Assembly (NCBI GenBank): GCA_035390885.1 | Contig: DAOOUW010000015.1 | Coordinates: forward strand, 1-42,004 | From: JAOAFT01 sp035390885 | GTDB lineage: Bacteria; Bacteroidota; Ignavibacteria; UBA10030 | DNA: 42,004 bases | Direction of reading: 5' to 3' | In this document: positions 1 to 7,796 of the stretch, piece by piece | How positions within the stretch are numbered: position 1 is the first letter of the stretch | Layout: each line of letters opens with the position of its first letter | Made by a program: the position numbers and the translations under genes | The notes under the pieces: generated by a model | Seen by the model: the letters and a program-made list of their open reading frames with translations, nothing else | Told to the model about the DNA's origin: nothing | The model's database searches: none

Positions 1-185
1 AATTCCCCTTCTCAGAAGGGGTGTCAACCGAAGGTTGACGGGGTAGTCTATCAAGACGGCGGCTTCGATACGGATTAATTCTTTTCCCCTTACCCATGTG
101 TGACCCCGTGGGTTACAGGAGAAGTTGTCATACTCAGCCACCGTCAGGAACTCGGTTACCGAGTAGCGCGAAGTGCATATCAAGG
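1..185. repeat. Hairpin-rich noncoding repeat (REP/MITE-like), left end outside window
   Basis: The stretch before the first gene holds a string of perfect or near-perfect hairpins. CCCCTTCT/AGAAGGGG lies at 5-21 and GTCAACC/GGTTGAC at 23-39. GTCT/AGAC lies at 46-57, ACCCATG/CGTGGGT (one G-U pair) at 92-113, and ACTCGG/CCGAGT at 150-164. CTTCGATACG near 63 resembles the complement of CATATCAAGG near 176, like decayed terminal inverted repeats. No reading frame is supported. The style (CCCCTTCT-type hairpin, TTCGATAC, ACTCGG..CCGAGT) resembles interspersed intergenic repeats known from Bacteroidetes-group genomes. That assignment is from memory, and no second copy occurs in this window. Bases 186-260 show nothing recognisable. 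Confidence 0.5.
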
Positions 186-260
186 CAACAAACCACTTGA
201 ATTACTCATTCATAATTTGGGTTATTTAGATTTTTCCAAAATTTAACTCTGTCAAAAGAT

Positions 261-298
261 AAAAAAATTGTCCGTTACAAAAATTCTGTAACGGACAA
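261..298 (-). terminator. Rho-independent terminator of the 325-2069 gene pair
   Basis: A perfect 12-bp inverted repeat (TTGTCCGTTACA at 268-279, TGTAACGGACAA at 287-298) encloses a 7-nt loop. On the minus strand it is followed directly by seven T (complement of 261-267). It lies 27 nt past the stop codon of the minus-strand gene ending at 325, so it should end that transcript. Confidence 0.85.
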
Positions 299-324
299 CC
301 ATCCAACTCCTTCCCTTTCAAATT

Positions 325-1593
325 CTATTCGTTCGTTGGTTCTTTTTTGCGGGAAGCAGCAAATCGCACGAGTGTTATTACTAAAATGACGAGTACAAGG
401 GCGACAATTACATAAACAACCCATGATGTCGGGGTAACAGAACTTCTCCATTCTGCAATTTTTTTCTCAATACCAACTTTCTGTTCCTCAGTCAATTTTC
501 CAGATTCGACTAATGCGGGTAGCCACGATTTAAGCGAAGGATTCCAAATCTTTTCTTCGAAATCGCTATATCGTTTTGAGCGGATATTTTCCGGCTCCTG
601 CTTGGTATTTTTGATCTCTTCATTGATGTAATTTGTCAACACAATGGTGAACTCATCTCCGCTTGCAAAGGATGTCAATGGAAATCCATTATCAGAGAAC
701 AACGTTGCAAGAGACTTCCATGTTCCTTCTTGAACTTTTTGTCCCCATGTGAGGAGTAATGAGTCTACTACGGTTGTTTCTGATTTCCGTTTTTTATCAG
801 CGATGTAAATTTTCGCAAGCTTTGGTCCAAAAGCTTCCCATTGTTTTTTAAATTCGCTCTGTTGACGACTCATCTCAACATAATCTGCAGGAGTTAAATT
901 TGTCGTTTCAAGAAATTGAATATTATCAATAATTGATTTTTTGATGTTCGTCAATACATTGCGGCGCTCGAGTTTCCCATAGAGACGCTGTTTTTCAACA
1001 TCGCTCATCGTTGCAACATCTTTATCATACTGCAGGAATACACTGTCGAGTAATGCAAAAATGAGTTTATCCCGCTCTTGTAAATTTTGACGAAGACGGG
1101 CAATTACTTTATTTAAAGAATCCACAGCGGCAGAACTGATTGCTACGGATGCTGTCAGCGCTTTTGCAGCTTTTAAGAGTTGATCGTTTTGCTGGGATAG
1201 ACTATCGATTACGCCGGCAAGCTCTCGCACTTGTAATTCTAATTCCATTATTCGCTGAAATTGCGATTCAATGACTCCAATATCTTTTTGACGAATAGTT
1301 AATCGCCCGCGCAAATTGACAAGTGTCGTTTTGAAATCGTCCGGATATAGAGCTTTATCCAATAATTCTTTCTGTTCCATATTTTCTTTTTCAAGTTCAT
1401 CGATCATACTGCTAATTTCTACACATTCCTGCGCTGTCTGAGCTCCATCGATAAGGTGTGTAATATCCTTTACTTTTTTTTCGAATTGATCAACTATCGC
1501 TCGGTCGGAGCGAACTTGCGCATTCGTAACTGATACAAATAAAAATGAAACAAGAAATAACAATTTTGGGAATGAATCTTTTCGTTTGTTCAT
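325..1593 (-). CDS. Exported coiled-coil protein with C-terminal membrane anchor, unknown function
   Basis: I do not recognise this 422-residue protein. Residues 1-26 look like a Sec signal peptide (basic start, LLFLVSFLFVSV core, NAQ end). Residues about 30-185 are rich in heptad-like Glu/Lys/Leu/Gln and should form a long coiled coil. Residues 186-385 are a charged, probably helical region with Trp residues. A single hydrophobic helix lies at about 391-412 (VVYVIVALVLVILVITLVRF), followed by a short basic tail. The expected topology is a periplasmic body tethered to the inner membrane by its C-terminus. Its ATG overlaps the upstream lipoprotein stop by one base (TAATG), so the two are translationally coupled and probably work together. 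A strong terminator follows. A structural or envelope-spanning role is possible but unproven. Confidence 0.75.
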   Translation of the reverse strand: MNKRKDSFPKLLFLVSFLFVSVTNAQVRSDRAIVDQFEKKVKDITHLIDGAQTAQECVEISSMIDELEKENMEQKELLDKALYPDDFKTTLVNLRGRLTIRQKDIGVIESQFQRIMELELQVRELAGVIDSLSQQNDQLLKAAKALTASVAISSAAVDSLNKVIARLRQNLQERDKLIFALLDSVFLQYDKDVATMSDVEKQRLYGKLERRNVLTNIKKSIIDNIQFLETTNLTPADYVEMSRQQSEFKKQWEAFGPKLAKIYIADKKRKSETTVVDSLLLTWGQKVQEGTWKSLATLFSDNGFPLTSFASGDEFTIVLTNYINEEIKNTKQEPENIRSKRYSDFEEKIWNPSLKSWLPALVESGKLTEEQKVGIEKKIAEWRSSVTPTSWVVYVIVALVLVILVITLVRFAASRKKEPTNE

Positions 1594-2069
1594 TATTTTT
1601 TCCCTCCTTCCTGAATGCCTTCCTTCGAAAGATAGACTGGTGCTACTGAACTATTTTTTTCATCAATGAGTTCGATAAGCTGATTCTTTTGATTCAATGC
1701 TGGCGCTTCAAGCCCTTTTTCCGACACTAAAATCTTTTTCTCTAACTTTAATGAAGCATCTGCCTGCCCAAATACATAAACATGCTTGAATGCTTTCCCT
1801 GTAATAAAGTAGTAACCCCGCAAATCACGAATGAGTCTTATAGAACGATCGGCAATGTTTACAGAATCCTTAAATTCTTCGAACAATAACGGCTTGATAT
1901 TAAAACTCACCTGAAAGCGAGATTCCTTTACAAAACCATTTGTATCGGGTTTTAGAACAACCTCCACAGGCCAGGCAAAATCAGCAGGTTTTAAAGTTAC
2001 TGTCGAACAACCAACGCTAAAAGACAAAAGTAGTAATAGAACTGCTCCAGAACAAAAATATTTTGGCAT
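1593..2069 (-). CDS. Small predicted lipoprotein, unknown function
   Basis: This 158-residue protein starts with a lipoprotein signal: hydrophobic LLLLLSFSVG followed by Cys21, then Ser (lipobox VGC). The mature part, about 137 residues, is mostly short alternating hydrophobic/polar stretches suggesting beta structure. It matches no family I can name. The start is well set by AAGGAGG at 2082-2076, six bases before the ATG. The stop overlaps the start of the coiled-coil membrane protein gene in a TAATG junction, so the two form a two-gene operon. It is probably a membrane-anchored partner of that protein (inference). Confidence 0.75.
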   Translation of the reverse strand: MPKYFCSGAVLLLLLSFSVGCSTVTLKPADFAWPVEVVLKPDTNGFVKESRFQVSFNIKPLLFEEFKDSVNIADRSIRLIRDLRGYYFITGKAFKHVYVFGQADASLKLEKKILVSEKGLEAPALNQKNQLIELIDEKNSSVAPVYLSKEGIQEGGKK

Positions 2070-2126
2070 GCTAAACCTCCTTATTTATGATGTATTGGCT
2101 CCCCTCCACTTTATTTAAGCTATGAA

Positions 2127-2155
2127 AAAATAGTCAATTTCAATTCCGTATACAA
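2127..2155 (-). promoter_or_regulatory. Candidate promoter for the lipoprotein/coiled-coil pair
   Basis: On the minus strand TTGTAT (2155-2150) and TATTTT (2132-2127) are separated by 17 nt, upstream of the lipoprotein start. The match is moderate, and an overlapping TTGACT offers an alternative. Confidence 0.3.
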
Positions 2156-2187
2156 GAATCTCCATCACATAGTGAGAAGTATTATTT

Positions 2188-3096
2188 CTATAGCTTCCCC
2201 ACGCTCGTTTTTCGCAAATCATCGGACGATTTGACGCCAAGCGACTCATAAATTTTGATAGTAGCCTTCGATTGATTCAGGGTATAGAAATGAATTCCTC
2301 TTACATTATGGTCGAGCAAATCCAGAACTTGTTCTGTTGCCCAATGGATACCAATCTGCTGAATTGCTTCATCGGTGTTGGTGCGCGCTATAGCGCGAAG
2401 CAATTTTGCAGGGAAATGAGCTCCGCCTGTTTGTTCTGCAATCCGAAACATTCCTTTTCGTGAAGTAATGGGCATAATTCCAGCAATAACTGGAACTTTA
2501 ATGCCAACTAACTCGCATCGTTCACAGAAATCATAAAAATCTCTATTTTCAAAAAACATTTGTGTACAAATGTAATCAGCCCCAGCATCAACTTTTGCCT
2601 TCAGGTAATCGATCTCCTTTAATCGATTTGGCGTTTCCGGATGTCCTTCGGGATAACCAGCGACGCCAATACCAATATTGGGATAATTAGTCTTAATGAA
2701 ACTGACCAGCTCGAAAGCATACCGAAAACCTTCTGGATGCGGAGTAAAGACTGTGCTTCCTTTTGGTGGATCGCCGCGCAATGCCATAATGTTTTCTATC
2801 CCTGCTGCGACATATTGATCAAGAAGGGCTTTGATTTCATTTTTCCCAGCTCCAACGCAAGTCAGATGAGATACAACTGTTAAATGCGTTTCTCTTTGAA
2901 GACGCACAACAAGCTCTTGCGTATATTGTCTCGTTGATCCCCCAGCTCCGTACGTAACGCTGACATACGATGGCTTTAATGGAGCTAATTCTTTTATTGA
3001 ATTAAAGAGTTGAGCTGAAGTTTGCTCCGTCTTCGGTGGGAAAAATTCAAAACTAAAATGCGTTCCTGGCTGTTGTAATATTTCAGTAATGTGCAT
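2188..3096 (-). CDS. metF: 5,10-methylenetetrahydrofolate reductase
   Basis: This enzyme reduces 5,10-methylene-THF to 5-methyl-THF with FAD, supplying methyl groups for methionine synthesis in the cytoplasm. The 302-residue product has the bacterial MetF length. It shows the N-terminal FEFFPPKT motif with the family's catalytic Glu (residue 17), the SVTYGAGGSTR strand and the ALRGDPP motif. It also has the YICTQMFF and GIMPI stretches of the TIM barrel. I choose ATG at 3096. GAAGG (3106-3102) sits five bases before it, and the predicted promoter places transcription start near 3114. An in-frame TTG at 3108 would add four residues but overlaps the ribosome site. It is divergent from the YfhO-family gene and looks monocistronic. 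There is no regulatory eukaryotic-type C-terminal domain, as expected. Confidence 0.96.
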   Translation of the reverse strand: MHITEILQQPGTHFSFEFFPPKTEQTSAQLFNSIKELAPLKPSYVSVTYGAGGSTRQYTQELVVRLQRETHLTVVSHLTCVGAGKNEIKALLDQYVAAGIENIMALRGDPPKGSTVFTPHPEGFRYAFELVSFIKTNYPNIGIGVAGYPEGHPETPNRLKEIDYLKAKVDAGADYICTQMFFENRDFYDFCERCELVGIKVPVIAGIMPITSRKGMFRIAEQTGGAHFPAKLLRAIARTNTDEAIQQIGIHWATEQVLDLLDHNVRGIHFYTLNQSKATIKIYESLGVKSSDDLRKTSVGKL

Positions 3097-3120
3097 ATTA
3101 ACCTTCAAAAATATAAGTCA

Positions 3121-3149
3121 ATTATACATATTTCTCCCAACGAATTCAA
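3121..3149 (-). promoter_or_regulatory. metF promoter
   Basis: On the minus strand TTGAAT (3149-3144) and a perfect TATAAT (3126-3121) are separated by exactly 17 nt. The predicted start near 3114 gives a leader of about 18 nt that carries the GAAGG ribosome site. Confidence 0.6.
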
Positions 3150-3241
3150 TTATATTTCCACCAACTATTGAAAACCAACCAAATTTCTTGCACTTTCTTA
3201 AAAAGAGAAATTCAAATCAAAGAAACAATGAGAAGAGATCT

Positions 3242-5779
3242 ATGACAAAATCAATTCCTAAAGAGCTTCCCCCCAAAAAACGTTCTTCTATTCCTGAAAA
3301 ATATCAACACGGGATTGCAATTTTTTTAATTTACCTTTCTCTTTTAGTGTTTTTCTGGGGAATCATTATCGATGAAAAAACTTTCATCGCCTCTGATACT
3401 ATTGCAGGAAAATCTTTTCAAACTCTAATGAAAGATGCCGAAGCTCAGGGAATTTTTCCTTTGTGGAATCCCTACATCTTTTGCGGCATGCCGGGATATG
3501 CCAGTCTTTCTGTCTTTGGTTCACGAACATTCGACATCTCCGATGCGCTCTTCAACAACTTCAGGAACTTCTTCTCCCTCACCTTTCTTAACAACTGTGA
3601 AATTGGATATATCTTCGTGTACTACCTTTTACTTGGAATTGGTGTGTACTGGCTTGTTTACAAAAAGTTGAAAAATATTCCGGCGGCTCTCATTGCAGGC
3701 TTAGCGGTAATGCACACCACATCGTACATTATCTTCATTATGATTGGACATATGACCAAAGTTCCTGTCATTTCATTTCTTCCTTATGTACTTTTAATCC
3801 TTGAAGAATTGCAAAAAAAATTTCGTTGGTGGCTTGCATTGCTCCTTGCAATTGTGCTACACTACATGCTGAAACCAACTCACCTGCAGGTAATCTTCTA
3901 TTGCTATTTTACATTAGGAATTTATTATCTCTATTACATTATTCGTGCCTTGATAAAAAAAGAATCAATAGCGGGCTTCATTCGTTCTGGTCTGACGCTG
4001 GTGGTTGCATCCATTCTTGCTGCTGGTATGACGGCCGATCAATACCTGCAAACGTACGAATACTCCCATTACTCAATTCGTGGAACAAGTCCAATTCTTG
4101 AAAGGAACTCTCTGAACGAAGCAAGTAAAAATACAGAATTAAATGGAGGCCTCGACTACGACTATGCCACAAGTTGGTCATTCGCTCCATCCGAAATTGT
4201 TACATTTTTCATTCCTTCAGCGTATGGATTTGGATGGCATACTTATAAAGGAATTCTTACACGGAATCAACCTATGCGCCTTAATACCTACTTTGGACCT
4301 CAACCATTTGTTGATGGACCGCAATATATGGGAATTCTTGTTCTCTTATTGGGTATTCTTGGATTTTGGAAATATCGTAAAGAGCCATTTGTACAATTCA
4401 TCGGCATTGTAATTATTCTGGCTCTATTGATGTCATTCGGTAAGGAATTTCCTCTCCTTTACAACGCAATGTTCTACTACTTTCCATTTTTCAATAAGTT
4501 TCGCGTACCATTAATGATTCTTATGCTTGTTCAATTCTTTATGCCAATACTTGCAGCCTATGGAGTACATTGGATACTTACTGCAAGTAATCATCTCCCA
4601 GCAAAGCAAATAAAAATCTGGCGGCACACAGGAACTATCGTTGGAGTATTGGCTATTCTTTCGTTTGCTGCAAAAGACATATTTATTGCAGCGTATCAAA
4701 TATTTATACCAAAACAATCGGCGCTCGAAGCATTAAGTAGATCATACGGCTCTAATTCGATGGTACTCGAAGAGCTTTATAAAGATATCACGCAGATGGT
4801 CGTGTCTGATATTTCCATTGCTCTTCTATTAATTACAGCTCTTTGCTTACTGAGTCTAATGGCCTGGAAGAATAAAATATCATCTCTCAATTTCGGAATT
4901 CTTCTGACAGCTCTCATCCTCATTGACCTGTGGCGTGTAAACGAGAGACCAAAAGAGATGTTCCCAAAACAAAAACTCGAAGAATCATTTGCTACGCCAG
5001 ATTACGTGCGTTTCCTTCAACAGAATGACACTTCACTTTTTAGAGTTCTGGAATTTGAAAACGGACATCCCCCTTATAATAATGCGTTAGCTTACTGGAG
5101 AATTCAAAACGCTTATGGCTACCATGGCGCCAAGATGCGTCAAATTCAAGATATCTTCGATGTCGTAGGAATTGGGAATCCTTTGCTTTGGGGTTTAATG
5201 GATGTCAAATACATTATTTCCGATCGTCCAGATTCAAGTCAGTTGTTTGCATCGGTTTTCAATGGACAACGATATGTTCTATACAATCGCGCGCATATGC
5301 CACGCGCCTTCTTTGTCAATCGTTACGAAGTAGCTAAGGATATTGACATACTTACGAACATAAAGGATATGAACTTCGATCCAATGGATGTCGCCTTTTT
5401 GATGGATGATCCAAAACTTACTATCGATCCACCAAAGGATAGTGCAAGCGTAAAGTATTCACGATATGGCATTCAGGACCTCGAATTAGATGTAACGGCA
5501 ACAGGAAATAATTTGCTCTTTCTCAGCGAAAGCTGGTATCCTGCTGGCTGGAAAGCATATCTTGACGGACAAGAAGCGCCAATCTATCGGCTCAATTATA
5601 TGTTCCGTGGAATTGCAGTTCCACCGGGTACTCATAAAATTGCGATGACATTCAAACCTCAAACATTCTACGTCGGCAAAACGATCAGCCTCATCATCAA
5701 CCTTATTACCGTTGGCGGATTGCTGTGCATTGGAACTTTCTATGGAATTACGTATCTAAGATTACGGAAAAGACAATAG
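3242..5779 (+). CDS. YfhO-family multispanning membrane protein
   Basis: This 845-residue inner-membrane protein matches the YfhO family (PF09586), GT-C-like proteins linked to envelope glycan or teichoic-acid modification. It has a cytoplasmic N-terminus, a first helix near residues 25-45 and then the family-typical extracytoplasmic stretch with GKSFQTLMKDAEAQGIFPLW. Many helices follow to about residue 570. A large soluble C-terminal domain comes next, ending in the SESWYPAGWKAYLDG and FRGIAVPPGTHKI strands and a last helix. I start at ATG 3242, with purine-rich AGAAGAG just upstream. Earlier in-frame starts would add about 51 residues of unlikely AT-rich sequence. It lies just upstream of a flippase gene and leads into a polysaccharide region, consistent with glycan decoration. 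Its substrate is unknown. Confidence 0.88.
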   Translation: MTKSIPKELPPKKRSSIPEKYQHGIAIFLIYLSLLVFFWGIIIDEKTFIASDTIAGKSFQTLMKDAEAQGIFPLWNPYIFCGMPGYASLSVFGSRTFDISDALFNNFRNFFSLTFLNNCEIGYIFVYYLLLGIGVYWLVYKKLKNIPAALIAGLAVMHTTSYIIFIMIGHMTKVPVISFLPYVLLILEELQKKFRWWLALLLAIVLHYMLKPTHLQVIFYCYFTLGIYYLYYIIRALIKKESIAGFIRSGLTLVVASILAAGMTADQYLQTYEYSHYSIRGTSPILERNSLNEASKNTELNGGLDYDYATSWSFAPSEIVTFFIPSAYGFGWHTYKGILTRNQPMRLNTYFGPQPFVDGPQYMGILVLLLGILGFWKYRKEPFVQFIGIVIILALLMSFGKEFPLLYNAMFYYFPFFNKFRVPLMILMLVQFFMPILAAYGVHWILTASNHLPAKQIKIWRHTGTIVGVLAILSFAAKDIFIAAYQIFIPKQSALEALSRSYGSNSMVLEELYKDITQMVVSDISIALLLITALCLLSLMAWKNKISSLNFGILLTALILIDLWRVNERPKEMFPKQKLEESFATPDYVRFLQQNDTSLFRVLEFENGHPPYNNALAYWRIQNAYGYHGAKMRQIQDIFDVVGIGNPLLWGLMDVKYIISDRPDSSQLFASVFNGQRYVLYNRAHMPRAFFVNRYEVAKDIDILTNIKDMNFDPMDVAFLMDDPKLTIDPPKDSASVKYSRYGIQDLELDVTATGNNLLFLSESWYPAGWKAYLDGQEAPIYRLNYMFRGIAVPPGTHKIAMTFKPQTFYVGKTISLIINLITVGGLLCIGTFYGITYLRLRKRQ

Positions 5780-5794
5780 AATGTTTTGCCCGCA

Positions 5795-7171
5795 ATGAAC
5801 AATCGTCTCAAAAAACTATACCATCGATTGAAATATCGTTTGCTGGGAGGGGACGAACGCACCACCCGCACAAAGCGCAATATTCTTGCAATGTTTATAA
5901 TTCGCGGCTTGAGTCAAGCTACTGGATTATTGATAGTACCCCTGACGCTTAGATATCTTAATACCACAAAATACGGCATTTGGCTTACACTAAGCTCGAT
6001 TATTATGTGGTTCAATTTTTTTGATATTGGATTGGGGAATGGATTACGGAACAAGTTAGCAGAAAGCTTAGCCAAGAATGAAACTGAACTAGCGAGAACG
6101 TACGTCAGCACGACCTACGCATTCTTAACTTTGATAAGTATCGGACTTCTTCTTATTTATCTCTTCCTTATGCCATTTCTCAATTGGAGCCGAATTCTTA
6201 ATACTCCGCCAGAATTATCCCAGGAAATTAACATCGTAGCGTTTATTACATTCGTTGCATTCTGTTTGAGATTTGTTTTCGGAACTATTAGTATAATATT
6301 GCTCGCGCATCAGGAACCGGCTATTAACAGTCTTATCGATTTTTTCATCAACATTACCACACTTATTTTTATATGGATTTTAACACGCATTCATCAAAGT
6401 TCTCTGGTTGCATTTAGTGTGGTACTATCTCTTGCAAGTGTCGGAGTGCCATTCCTTGCTTCTCTTTGGTTCTTCACTCATCGCTTTAAAAATTTGGCGC
6501 CATCCTATCGATCCGTAGACTTGGCCTATGGTAAAGGACTTATCAATCTGGGGGTACGATTTTTTATTCTTCAGGTTACCTATGTACTTCTATTTTCGAC
6601 TTCAAACATTCTTATTAGCCAGTTATTCTCTCCAGAGAATGTTGTGCCATACAATATTGCTTATAAATACTACAATCTTTTGGCAGTAGCCTTTTCAATT
6701 CTTTTGGCGCCATTTTGGTCAGCGTACACAGAAGCATACACAAAAAATGACTACAATTGGATAAAGGGCACTATGCGGCGACTACAGCAAGCTTGGGGAT
6801 GCTTATTGCTTGTTACAATTCTATTTACAATCGTTGCCAATGATTTCTACCGACTGTGGGTTGGCAAAAATGTTTATGTACCAATCGAGATTTCTTTGGC
6901 TATCGCTTTTTACATACTCGTTACTTCATGGTCGTCTATGTATTCTAATTTCATTAACGGTACGGGGAAAATACAGCTTCAAGTCTATGTATCAATAATT
7001 ATAAGTGTCATCAATATCCCGTTTGCAATTTTTCTAGCGAAGAATTGCCATTTAGGTATTGTCGGAGTAATTCTTGCGCCTTGCATTTGTCTTTTACCAG
7101 GATGTTTTATCTGGCTCATACAATTTAATAAAATATTATCCGGCAGAGCGACTGGCGTATGGAATAAATAA
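5795..7171 (+). CDS. Polysaccharide flippase (Wzx/MVF-type transporter)
   Basis: This 458-residue membrane protein has about 12-14 predicted helices. Its N-terminal stretch (RNILAMFIIRGLSQATGLLI, PLTLRYLNTTKYGIWLTLSS, DIGLGNGLRNKLAE) is typical of the oligosaccharide flippase/polysaccharide-biosynthesis export family. Such proteins move lipid-linked glycan repeat units across the inner membrane. Length fits Wzx. The gene starts 15 nt after the YfhO-family stop, so the two are probably cotranscribed. ATG at 5795 is my choice; a TTG at 5786 would add three residues, and neither has a clear ribosome site. It precedes the promoter of the glycan gene cluster and probably exports that cluster's product. 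Confidence 0.88.
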   Translation: MNNRLKKLYHRLKYRLLGGDERTTRTKRNILAMFIIRGLSQATGLLIVPLTLRYLNTTKYGIWLTLSSIIMWFNFFDIGLGNGLRNKLAESLAKNETELARTYVSTTYAFLTLISIGLLLIYLFLMPFLNWSRILNTPPELSQEINIVAFITFVAFCLRFVFGTISIILLAHQEPAINSLIDFFINITTLIFIWILTRIHQSSLVAFSVVLSLASVGVPFLASLWFFTHRFKNLAPSYRSVDLAYGKGLINLGVRFFILQVTYVLLFSTSNILISQLFSPENVVPYNIAYKYYNLLAVAFSILLAPFWSAYTEAYTKNDYNWIKGTMRRLQQAWGCLLLVTILFTIVANDFYRLWVGKNVYVPIEISLAIAFYILVTSWSSMYSNFINGTGKIQLQVYVSIIISVINIPFAIFLAKNCHLGIVGVILAPCICLLPGCFIWLIQFNKILSGRATGVWNK

Positions 7172-7290
7172 TTAAATGAAAATAAAGTTAAAAATATTTT
7201 TGCAACCGCTGTACGGTTGAGCGCTATAATATAATTACTGAAATGGCTCAAACATTCCTTCTTCAAATCAACTCTTAGGCAAATCCGTAA

Positions 7291-7319
7291 TTGAAACTAA
7301 AACAATTAAATAGTATAAT
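7291..7319 (+). promoter_or_regulatory. Promoter of the surface-polysaccharide operon
   Basis: TTGAAA (7291-7296) and TATAAT (7314-7319) are separated by 17 nt. Transcription should begin near 7326, about 11 nt before the first ATG, with AAAAGGA as ribosome site. A second TATAAT at 7225-7230 with TTGCAA 19 nt upstream could be a weaker tandem promoter. The rest of 7172-7336 is AT-rich, with a short 6-bp hairpin at 7203-7219. Confidence 0.5.
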
Positions 7320-7336
7320 TTAAAAAAGGAACTTTT

Positions 7337-7783
7337 ATGGCAGAAACTCTCGGATCACTGTGTGATAAGCTTACGATAGTGAAGTTGAAACAATTCCATT
7401 CAACAGAACCTGAGCAATTAATAAGTCTATCAGAACAAGAGAAACAATTACAGGAAGAAATAGATCAATTCATATTAGCCGCGATACGCGGAGAAATTCC
7501 ATATGAGCGTTTGAGTTTTGTATCAAATAAGGTATACAAGAAGGAAGGAAATGTTGTCGCAGAAGTATTAGGTAGTATTGGCAGTGTTTTTTCTCAGCTT
7601 GCCGAAATTAATTGTAAACTCTGGCATAAACAAGAATTGATATACGATTTTGAAAACGTTCCGACTGCAGAAAAGGATAATGTAATAAAACAGGTAGCGG
7701 TACTCAATTTAGAACGTAACAAATGTATTGATCAAATAGACAAAAGTTTGCAAGAAATTATAAAGTGTAAAAAACATAATTAA
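7337..7783 (+). CDS. DUF4254-like small helical protein of polysaccharide locus
   Basis: This 148-residue soluble protein is predicted all-helical. It opens with ETLGSLCDKLTIVKLKQFHS, which resembles the (D)(K/R)LSILxLKIYH stretch of DUF4254 proteins often found in LPS/polysaccharide loci. DUF4254 proteins are usually nearer 200 residues, so this is a short or divergent relative. The assignment is from memory of the motif and not certain. It is the first gene of the glycan operon, with AAAAGGA seven bases before the ATG, and is followed after 13 nt by the C-methyltransferase-type gene. There is no signal peptide or membrane helix. A role as an accessory factor in glycan assembly is inferred from position only. 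Confidence 0.6.
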   Translation: MAETLGSLCDKLTIVKLKQFHSTEPEQLISLSEQEKQLQEEIDQFILAAIRGEIPYERLSFVSNKVYKKEGNVVAEVLGSIGSVFSQLAEINCKLWHKQELIYDFENVPTAEKDNVIKQVAVLNLERNKCIDQIDKSLQEIIKCKKHN

Positions 7784-7796
7784 CAAGAGGATTCTA

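Noticed and set aside
3089..3241. 51-residue N-terminal extension of the YfhO-family protein
   Set aside because: It would overlap the metF start region and promoter, and it encodes low-complexity AT-rich sequence unlike the family.
7203..7219. Hairpin CAACCG/CGGTTG after the flippase gene as a terminator
   Set aside because: The stem is only 6 bp and no T-tract follows on the plus strand. Kept only as a remark.
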